Below, piece after piece: positions 57,856 to 64,000 of a stretch of 64,000 nt of DNA. Both the position numbers and the translations under genes were made by a program. The notes beneath the pieces were generated by a model that saw only the letters and a program-made list of their open reading frames with translations, was not told the origin of the DNA and made no database searches. Every line of letters begins with the position of its first letter. Within the stretch, counting starts at the first letter, position 1. The stretch is taken from contig NZ_LMHK01000002.1 in assembly GCF_001427875.1 (NCBI RefSeq), forward strand, positions 532,049 through 596,048, written 5' to 3'. This DNA is from Devosia sp. Root685 (GTDB taxonomy: Bacteria; Pseudomonadota; Alphaproteobacteria; Rhizobiales; Devosiaceae).

Positions 57856-58686
57856 TTAAGCCTTGATGCCGCCGAAGAACCGGAAGCCGAACTTCCAGCT
57901 GACGAAGAGATAGAGAGCGATGACCGGCAGCGAATAGATCAGCGAATAGGCTGCCAGGAGCGTGACGATGGGGGTGCCCGCTTCCGAATAGAACGAGTAG
58001 ATGGCGACCGAAGCCGGCATGTTGCTATCGCTGCGAAGGAGGATGAAGGGGATCAGGAACGAGCCCCAGATATTCACAAAGCTCCATACGACGATGACCA
58101 CGATGCCCGGCCGGATGACCGGCAGCGCCACATCGAAAAAGGCCTGCACCGGCGAGGCCCCCGCCACCATGGCGCTTTCCTCGTAGGACTTTGGGATCGA
58201 GTCGATGAAATCGCGCAGGATGAACATGGCGGTCGGCAAGAGCCCACCGGCGAAGGTCAGAATCACGGCCAGATGTGTGTCCATCAGCCCGGCCGCCGAG
58301 ACGATCAGAAAGATCGGCACCATGGCCGCCGAACCCGACACGACCGAGGAAAACAGCAGCAGAATATAGGTGACGGCGCCCTTGCCGGGGATAGACGAGC
58401 GGGAAAGCGCATAAGCAGCCAGCGTCGCCGCCGCGCCCACCAGAATGACACCGCCGACAGCCTGGATAAAGCTGTTCCAGAGCGCCTGCACGGCATAGGA
58501 ATTGCCGAAGACCGTCACAAAATTATTCAGCGTCCATGGATCCGGTAGCGCGAGGCCCAGTTCAGCCCGCGCGTTGAACGGCGCGAACAGGAACCACAGC
58601 AGCGGCAGGGCGAAGATGGCGCCGATCAGCGCGGCGAGCGCGGAAAAGGCGATGCGGCCGACAAAGGCGGGAATGGTCAGCTTCAT
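57856..58686 (-). CDS. ABC transporter permease (CUT1, MalG/UgpE type)
   Basis: 276 residues, six membrane segments. The EAA loop reads KSYEESAMVAGASPVQAFFDVALPVIRPG. Third gene of the operon, 6 nt before the ATPase and 3 nt after the other permease. Confidence 0.94.
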   Translation of the reverse strand: MKLTIPAFVGRIAFSALAALIGAIFALPLLWFLFAPFNARAELGLALPDPWTLNNFVTVFGNSYAVQALWNSFIQAVGGVILVGAAATLAAYALSRSSIPGKGAVTYILLLFSSVVSGSAAMVPIFLIVSAAGLMDTHLAVILTFAGGLLPTAMFILRDFIDSIPKSYEESAMVAGASPVQAFFDVALPVIRPGIVVIVVWSFVNIWGSFLIPFILLRSDSNMPASVAIYSFYSEAGTPIVTLLAAYSLIYSLPVIALYLFVSWKFGFRFFGGIKA

Positions 58687-58689
58687 GTC

Positions 58690-59628
58690 TCAGCGCACCT
58701 TCTTCTTGCGGCCGATGCTGAGATAGATCAGCGCGAAAGCGAGATTGATCAGCATCATGATCACGCCCACTGCCGCGCCCTTGCCGAACTGGAAGTCCTG
58801 AAAGGCGACGCGATAATTGTAGATGGACACCAGTTCCGTCCGGTAGCTCGGCCCGCCATTCGTCAGCAGGAACGGCGTGAAGGTATTAAAAGTCCACATG
58901 GTGATGAGGATGAGATCGGTGACGATATGCCCGCGAATAAGCGGCAGGCCGATATCCCGGAACTTTTGCCACGATGATGCGCCGGCCACGTCCGCCGCCT
59001 GAAAATAGCTCGGCGGAATTGACGAAAAGGCCGAGTTGAACAGCATCATCGAGAAGGCCGCGCCGCGCCAGGTATTGAACACGACGATGACCCAGAAGGG
59101 TTGATCCAACAGGAAATCGCCGGGCGGCAGGCCGAACCCTTCGAGCAGCATGTTGAGAGTACCAGAATCGCGATCGAGGAAGGCAAACCAGGCAAAGCCA
59201 ATAACCACTTCGGGCAATATCCAGGCGGCGATGACGAAGGTTTCGGTGATGCGTTTGACCCAGGGCGGCACGGTCTGGATCAGCCAGGCGAGCAGCAGAC
59301 CCAGCAGCGCCTGACCGAGCAGCGCCGAAGCCAGCACGAATTGCGTCGTCAGGATCAGCGAAAAGCCGAACTGGCCACGCTGGAAGAACGTCGCCGGATC
59401 AAACAGCGAGAGATAGTTGGCCAACCCGACAAATTCGGGATTGAGCGCCGTGCGCCCGAGCAGCGTCCGATTGGTGAAAGAGACAAAAATCACCCAGAAG
59501 AAGGGTACGATGACGAAGACCGAGACCAACAGGCCGGCAGGCGTCAGGAACGCGGCGCCGGCGCGGTTGGAGAGCAGCGCAAAATTGCGCACTTTCTTCG
59601 GCTTGGCCTCGATGGGTTCGGTGGTCAT
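58690..59628 (-). CDS. ABC transporter permease (CUT1, MalF/UgpA type)
   Basis: 312 residues, six membrane segments. The EAA loop is PPSYFQAADVAGASSWQKFRDIGLPLI. ATG 59628 begins MTTEPIEAK; a longer frame to 59685 is possible but poorly supported. The Shine-Dalgarno is weak (AGAGTG). A gap of 246 nt with a family A palindrome separates it from the binding-protein gene. Confidence 0.93.
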   Translation of the reverse strand: MTTEPIEAKPKKVRNFALLSNRAGAAFLTPAGLLVSVFVIVPFFWVIFVSFTNRTLLGRTALNPEFVGLANYLSLFDPATFFQRGQFGFSLILTTQFVLASALLGQALLGLLLAWLIQTVPPWVKRITETFVIAAWILPEVVIGFAWFAFLDRDSGTLNMLLEGFGLPPGDFLLDQPFWVIVVFNTWRGAAFSMMLFNSAFSSIPPSYFQAADVAGASSWQKFRDIGLPLIRGHIVTDLILITMWTFNTFTPFLLTNGGPSYRTELVSIYNYRVAFQDFQFGKGAAVGVIMMLINLAFALIYLSIGRKKKVR

Positions 59629-59712
59629 GGGATGATCACTCTTGGTTTTCTCTCCGCTGGGCGGCGAGGAGGCGCTTCTAGGCAATGGAAAACACTATCC
59701 ATCACCCCGATT

Positions 59713-59780
59713 GTCACCCCGGCGAAGGCCGGGGCCCATCTCGAGATCTCAGGATGGGTCCCGGCCTTCGCCGGGATGAC
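59713..59780. repeat. 68-bp palindromic repeat, family A copy 2
   Basis: Same length, orientation and centre (CATCTCGAGATCTCAGGATG) as the copy at 12558-12625, with a handful of substitutions in the arms. It lies between the solute-binding-protein and permease genes. Confidence 0.92.
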
Positions 59781-59874
59781 ATCTTGTGATTGCTTAGGCC
59801 CGGCGACCAATTTTGCGAGCTTCAGTCTCCCGCAAACCCGGCACCCCGAAGGGCACCGGGCCGAGGTGGGAGGA

Positions 59875-61224
59875 CTAGAGCAGGCTGACAGTGTTATCTT
59901 CGCCGACTATGGCTGTTACCGCGGCCTTATACTGAGCCATGGCCTCTTCCGGCGAGAGTTCGCCCGAAACCACCGCTTCGGTCATGCGCTGGATTTCTGA
60001 GGACACGGCATTGTAGTTCGGATCGTTCGGACGCGCCGTGGTCAGCGGCAGCAGCGTCTGGCTGGCTTCCGTCAGGAACGGGCTGTTCGGGATTTCAATG
60101 TCCGTGCGGGCCGTGATGCGCGGCTGGATCGCCTGGAAGGCGTTCTGCATGTCCGGCTCGTTCATGAACGAGAGGAAAGCCCAGGCTTCCTTGGGCGCGT
60201 CGGTCGCGGGGTTGATCACAAAACCCGTGCCGCCCGAAATGGTCACGAAATCCTGGCCATTGATACCGGCACCCGGCTCCTTGGCCGGAACCTTGGCCCA
60301 ACCCATAACCTCGTCGCGGTTCGGCACGGCGAATTCCGAACCTTCCGGGGTGACCGAACGGTAGAAATAGTCGCCTTCGAACAGCAGCGCCGTCACGCCA
60401 TCGCGGAAATTGGCAAAGGAGCGGTTGCGGCCATCGGCCAGAAGCTGGGCGCGCTGGTCGCCAAGCTGCTCATCGACATAGATGGTCTTGTAGAGATTGA
60501 GCGTGTCGAGAATGCCCTGGCTCGAAACGACGAATTTGCCATTCTCGTCCGTCACCTTTTCGCCCGTACCGAGCAGCGCCAGCCAATAGCCCTGCATGGT
60601 CGTGGCTTCGCCCATGGCGACGCCCGCGTTGAGCTGGATGGGGAAGCTGTCGGGCTTGATCTTCTTGATGGCGCGGGCGGCGTCGAGCACCTCTTCCCAC
60701 GATGTCGGCTGCCAGGTGTCACCGTCGATACCGGCTTCGGTGAGAATGTCCTTGCGCGTATGGATCATGCGCACGTCGGTCCCCAGCGGGATACCGTAGA
60801 ACTTGCCCTGATATTCCATCAAGGCACGCGAACCGTCGGACAGCGCCGCCCAGCCGGACCAATCGTTGACTTCCGGGCCAGCCACCTCATCGAGAGACTT
60901 GAGTAGACCGCCTTCCACAAAGGATGGGATGAGGAAGCCATCAAAGGCGGAAACGTCGGGGCCGGCGCCGGTCGAAAAATCGAGCGCCAGTTGCTGGGTG
61001 AGCTGCGCGTCTTCGCCGCCAAATTGGTTGAGCGTCACATTGACGTCCGGGTGGGCCGCTTCGAACGCCGGAATGACGCTTTCTTCGATCCACTGGGCCG
61101 TGCCGCTGTTCACGCCGCCGATCACACAGCGACACGTGACATTGAGATCCACGGCAAAGGCAGGAATGGCGACCGAGGTGGCGCCGATAAGGCCGAGCGC
61201 AAGCGCGCGCATACGATTGTTCAT
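59875..61224 (-). CDS. Extracellular solute-binding protein (CUT1)
   Basis: 449 residues. Signal peptide to PAFA before VDL. The mature N-terminus holds the only two cysteines, C31 and C33 (TCRC), unusual for this family and able to form a CxC disulfide. Motifs: ESVIPAFEAAHPDVNVTL, GPDVSAFDGFLIPSFVEGGLL, YGIPLGTDVRMIHTRKDILTEAGI, ALLFEGDYFYRS, GTGFVINPATDAPKEAWAFLSF. First gene of the ABC/PHP operon. GGAGG lies before ATG 61224. Substrate not identifiable from sequence. Confidence 0.94.
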   Translation of the reverse strand: MNNRMRALALGLIGATSVAIPAFAVDLNVTCRCVIGGVNSGTAQWIEESVIPAFEAAHPDVNVTLNQFGGEDAQLTQQLALDFSTGAGPDVSAFDGFLIPSFVEGGLLKSLDEVAGPEVNDWSGWAALSDGSRALMEYQGKFYGIPLGTDVRMIHTRKDILTEAGIDGDTWQPTSWEEVLDAARAIKKIKPDSFPIQLNAGVAMGEATTMQGYWLALLGTGEKVTDENGKFVVSSQGILDTLNLYKTIYVDEQLGDQRAQLLADGRNRSFANFRDGVTALLFEGDYFYRSVTPEGSEFAVPNRDEVMGWAKVPAKEPGAGINGQDFVTISGGTGFVINPATDAPKEAWAFLSFMNEPDMQNAFQAIQPRITARTDIEIPNSPFLTEASQTLLPLTTARPNDPNYNAVSSEIQRMTEAVVSGELSPEEAMAQYKAAVTAIVGEDNTVSLL

Positions 61225-61310
61225 CGTAGAAATCCTCCCGAAATGGTGGCTCCGAATTCTCCGGTAGCCGATATTGGCCAGGCCGCTCCCCGCGTCCGGC
61301 CGTTAAAGGA

Positions 61311-61324
61311 TGAACACGTTTTCA
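61311..61324. promoter_or_regulatory. LacI-type operator before the ABC/PHP operon
   Basis: TGAACACGTTTTCA, a LacI-like palindrome with a central CG, 87 nt upstream of the binding-protein start. An identical site lies at 61487-61500. Confidence 0.75.
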
Positions 61325-61486
61325 TTTCTCGTCAATGCGGAGAATTCGCAGAACTGAAAACGGACGCGACAGGCGCATCTGCTGCATGGCAGGTTTCCAA
61401 GACATTGCGGTGACAATCCGCGCATCGATTGCGAGTCACCCGCTTCACAGCTAACTTGACGAGAGGCTCCCTTACAGCCATTGAAT

Positions 61487-61500
61487 TGAACACGTTTTCA
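61487..61500. promoter_or_regulatory. LacI-type operator before the LacI gene
   Basis: TGAACACGTTTTCA, identical to 61311-61324 and 176 bp from it, ending 28 nt before the LacI GTG start. This suggests autoregulation and possible looping between the two sites. The rest of 61225-61528 holds no gene. Confidence 0.75.
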
Positions 61501-61528
61501 TCCCGAATGGGTGAACGGGAGGTTTTTT

Positions 61529-62569
61529 GTGACCGACAGCGACCAGCTTCCGCGTGGGCGGGCGACTGCCGAAATGGTTGCCGCGCGGGCCCAGGTTTCG
61601 CGCGTCGCCGTGTCACGCGCCTTCAATCCACACACCTCGCTCAAGCCCGAAAAGCGTGAGCTGATCCTGAAAATCGCGCAGGAGTTGAACTATACGCCCG
61701 ACCGCGCCGCGCGGGCCTTGGTCAGTGGCCGGTCGCATCTGGTCGGGGTCATCGTGCCCGATGTGTGCAGCCATTGGGAAAGCCAGGAAATCGACGCATT
61801 GACCACGGCCCTCCAGGCCGAGGGCTTTGCCACCCTGCTGTTCAAGACGCGCACCGACTATTCCATGGACGAGCAATTGCTCGCCTATATGCGCGGCTTC
61901 AATCCTGACTCGGTCATCGCCTTCGTCGAAAACGTCAAGCCGCATACCCTGGCGCGTTTCCTTGATCGCGCCGTACCCATCTATGTGCACTACCCCCTGC
62001 CCGGCGCCAGCGTGGAGCCCGAAGGCGAACCGCTGCATGATCGGCTGAATGTGCTGCAACGCGATGGTATCGATCAGGCCATCGCCCTGCTTCAAGGCTT
62101 TGGCGCCAGGCGCATCGCTTACCTCTCCGGCGCAGAAAAATCCCGCGCCAACGGTTCGCGCGAACGCACTCTGCGTCAAGTCATGGCCGATCGCGGCCTT
62201 GCCCCCCCTGTCGTGGCGCGGGGCGACTTCGGCTATGATGCAGCCTATCAGGCGACCATAGACCTCTTCCGCGTCGGCGATGGCGCCGATGCCATTTTCG
62301 CCGCCAATGACGTCGGCGCTTTCGGCGTCATCGATGCACTGCGCCATGAGTTGAAACTGCGCGTCCCCGAGGACGTAAAAGTCGTCGGCTTCGACGACAT
62401 CGCCCAGTCGCACTGGAAAAGCTACAATCTCACCACCGTGAAATTCGATCTCGATGAGCGCGTGCGCGCCCTTGTCCGCCTCATCCTCCGCCGCCTCAAC
62501 AACCCCGATGCTCCGGGTTTTCAGGAAACCCTCAACACCAGGCTCGTCGTGCGCGGCACGGTCGGCTGA
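61529..62569 (+). CDS. LacI family regulator of the ABC/PHP and GH38-like genes
   Basis: 346 residues. HTH: TAEMVAARAQVSRVAVSRAFN, then LKPEKRELILKIAQELNYTPDRAARALVSGRS; effector domain with LVGVIVPDVCSHWESQEIDAL, RIAYLSGAEKSRANGSRERT, AIFAANDVGAFGVIDAL and VVGFDDIAQSHW. GTG 61529 has an ideal GGGAGG six bases upstream; an earlier GTG at 61511 was rejected. Two identical operators flank the divergent promoters. The GH38-like gene starts 11 nt after its stop, so they are one operon. Confidence 0.92.
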   Translation: MTDSDQLPRGRATAEMVAARAQVSRVAVSRAFNPHTSLKPEKRELILKIAQELNYTPDRAARALVSGRSHLVGVIVPDVCSHWESQEIDALTTALQAEGFATLLFKTRTDYSMDEQLLAYMRGFNPDSVIAFVENVKPHTLARFLDRAVPIYVHYPLPGASVEPEGEPLHDRLNVLQRDGIDQAIALLQGFGARRIAYLSGAEKSRANGSRERTLRQVMADRGLAPPVVARGDFGYDAAYQATIDLFRVGDGADAIFAANDVGAFGVIDALRHELKLRVPEDVKVVGFDDIAQSHWKSYNLTTVKFDLDERVRALVRLILRRLNNPDAPGFQETLNTRLVVRGTVG

Positions 62570-62580
62570 AACCCTTTGCC

Positions 62581-64000
62581 ATGACCAAACAGATCCACCT
62601 CGTTTTCAAGACCCATCTCGATATCGGCTTCACCGACCACGCCACGCGCGTCCGGGCGCAGTACCACAACCAGTTCATTCCGCAGGCCATCGCCACCGGC
62701 GAACATTTTTACGCCGAGAACCCCGAGCAGCCCGAATTCATCTGGACCACAGGCGCCTGGCTGATCTGGGATCATCTCCATTCCCAAGACGCCAAACGGG
62801 TAAAGCGACTCGAACGCGCCATCGAGCGCGGCTTGATCACCTGGCACGCTCTGCCCTTCACCACCCATACCGAACTGATGTCGCCCGCCCTCTTCCGCGC
62901 CGGGCTCTCCTTCTCGCAGGAGCTCGACCAGCGCTTCGGCCGCAAGACCACAGCAGCAAAAATGACCGACGTGCCAGGACACACCTTGGGCATGGTGCCG
63001 ATCCTTGCCGAAGCCGGCGTCAATTTCCTGCATCTGGGCGTCAACACCGCCAGTCCCGTTCCCGACGTGCCGCCCATCTTCCGCTGGCGCGCCCCCGGCG
63101 GCGAAGAGATCGTCGTCATGTATCAGGCCTCCTATGGCGCGACGGACTTTCCCGCCGGCCCGGAAATCGGCCTCAGTTTCGCCCATACCAGCGACAATAT
63201 CGGCCCGCAAAGCGTTGCCCAGACAGTCGAAACCGTCCGCCACATCCGCCACGAAAGCCCGGATGTGATGGTCACGGCATCGACCCTCGACGCCTTCGGC
63301 GCCGAAATGTGGAAGCGCCGCGAAACCTTCCCGGTCGTCACCGACGAGATCGGCGATAGCTGGATCCACGGCACAGCCACCGATCCACAAAAGCTCGCCC
63401 GTTTTCGTGCCCTGCAGCGCCTCTATGACGGCTGGGAACCCACCGAAACCCGCCGCGCCTTCGGTCGCGGCCTGACCCAGGTTGCCGAGCACACCTGGGG
63501 CATCGATATCAAAACCTATCTCCGCGACGATAAAGCCTGGGACCGCGAGGACTTCGACACGGCGCGTCAGGCCGACTACCGCTTCGCCTATTCCGAGCAG
63601 TCCTGGGCCGAACAACGCGCCTATATCGACGTAGCGCTGGCCGAACTTGCCCCCGCCGACCGGCAGGCGGCGGACCGCGTTCTCAGCGAGACGACGGTTA
63701 CGCCGGCCGCCGAACCCACTGGCTCAAGCGCCACCCTAAGCAATGGCGGCTGGACCGCCGAACTGGACCCGGCGACAGGCAGCATCGCCGCTCTCACCGC
63801 CCCCGATGGCGCGTGCATCGAGGGCAAGGACCGCTTACTCTTCGGCTACACGCACGAAAGCTACGACTGGAACGAGCTGCAAAAGCACCTCGACTCCTAC
63901 CTGCAGCATCGGCAGGAATGGGCCATTCTCGACCACGACAAACCCGGCCTCGGCAAGGCCCGCACGGCCCGAACAGAAGCCGTATCGCCGATCTCGCAAG
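62581..64000 (+). CDS. GH38-like glycosidase-fold protein (DUF5054 type), C-terminus outside the window
   Basis: At least 473 residues, open at the window end. The N-terminus MTKQIHLVFKTHLDIGFTDHA carries an HxDxGF version of the alpha-mannosidase (GH38) metal-binding HxDxGW motif; AAKMTDVPGHTLGMVPILAEAG resembles the region with the catalytic aspartate, and VTDEIGDSWIHG is also characteristic. No signal peptide. It is co-transcribed with the LacI gene and shares an operator with the ABC/PHP operon, so it probably attacks the imported glycoside. I recall this subgroup as DUF5054; specificity is not established. Confidence 0.8.
   Translation, partial: MTKQIHLVFKTHLDIGFTDHATRVRAQYHNQFIPQAIATGEHFYAENPEQPEFIWTTGAWLIWDHLHSQDAKRVKRLERAIERGLITWHALPFTTHTELMSPALFRAGLSFSQELDQRFGRKTTAAKMTDVPGHTLGMVPILAEAGVNFLHLGVNTASPVPDVPPIFRWRAPGGEEIVVMYQASYGATDFPAGPEIGLSFAHTSDNIGPQSVAQTVETVRHIRHESPDVMVTASTLDAFGAEMWKRRETFPVVTDEIGDSWIHGTATDPQKLARFRALQRLYDGWEPTETRRAFGRGLTQVAEHTWGIDIKTYLRDDKAWDREDFDTARQADYRFAYSEQSWAEQRAYIDVALAELAPADRQAADRVLSETTVTPAAEPTGSSATLSNGGWTAELDPATGSIAALTAPDGACIEGKDRLLFGYTHESYDWNELQKHLDSYLQHRQEWAILDHDKPGLGKARTARTEAVSPISQ

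Overview
This is about 64 kb of a GC-rich (roughly 60-65% by eye) chromosome that reads as an alphaproteobacterium of the order Hyphomicrobiales. The evidence is a FlbT flagellin regulator beside a flagellin gene, a cyoABCD quinol oxidase with SURF1, many solute-binding-protein transporters each with its own GntR/LacI/TetR regulator, and intergenic palindromes at most operon ends. A Devosia-like genus is my guess from gene style, not something I could test. There are no rRNA or tRNA genes, insertion sequences, phage genes or CRISPR arrays. The window looks like ordinary chromosome specialised for taking up plant-derived sugars, sugar acids and quinate/shikimate.

Layout. 1-2769: the start of an RND-type efflux adaptor (cut by the window edge), divergent from an OmpR/kinase pair. 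2766-7709: cytochrome bo-type quinol oxidase operon cyoABCD plus SURF1. 7912-9240: an MHS-type MFS transporter. 9415-13559: Gfo/Idh dehydrogenase, IlvD/Edd sugar-acid dehydratase and a DapA-family lyase. 13733-21935: a quinate/shikimate module (TRAP transporter dctPQM, aroQ, quinate/shikimate dehydrogenase, 3-dehydroshikimate dehydratase) with a GntR and a TetR regulator. 22081-28174: a ribose-type sugar ABC transporter downstream of an aldehyde dehydrogenase, divergent from a GntR regulator and an SDR. 28277-34199: flagellin, FlbT, a MASE1-type kinase, a LuxR-type response regulator and three very small HTH proteins. 34196-45241: penicillin-binding protein 1C, an alpha-2-macroglobulin with an N-terminal PAN domain, and an autotransporter. 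45376-55225: a GH2 glycosidase plus CUT1 ABC transporter operon with two related LacI regulators. 55336-64000: a second CUT1 ABC operon ending in a PHP metallohydrolase, divergent from a LacI regulator and a GH38-like (DUF5054-type) protein that runs off the end.

How the parts fit. Three cis-element sets tie transcription units together. (1) A 20-bp palindrome TGTACGAACTAGTTCGTTCA and two variants lie before dctP, between the dehydrogenase and tetR, and before quiC, giving one regulon for quinate/shikimate import and conversion to protocatechuate. (2) TTGTATGGTAC lies before the Gfo/Idh-IlvD-DapA operon and again, inside three 10-bp-phased TGTATGG repeats, between the aldehyde dehydrogenase/ABC operon and its GntR gene. 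Together the two loci could make a Weimberg-like non-phosphorylating sugar pathway ending at 2-oxoglutarate. (3) Two identical copies of TGAACACGTTTTCA flank the divergent region between the PHP/ABC operon and the LacI/GH38-like operon.

One structural pattern stands out. In all three ABC operons and in the TRAP operon, a palindrome or hairpin sits immediately 3' of the solute-binding-protein gene and before the permease genes. The most interesting points are that pattern, the TetR and GntR regulons, the PHP enzyme inside a glycoside operon, the tandem repeats upstream of quiC, and the pair of paralogous mini-HTH proteins by the motility and kinase genes.
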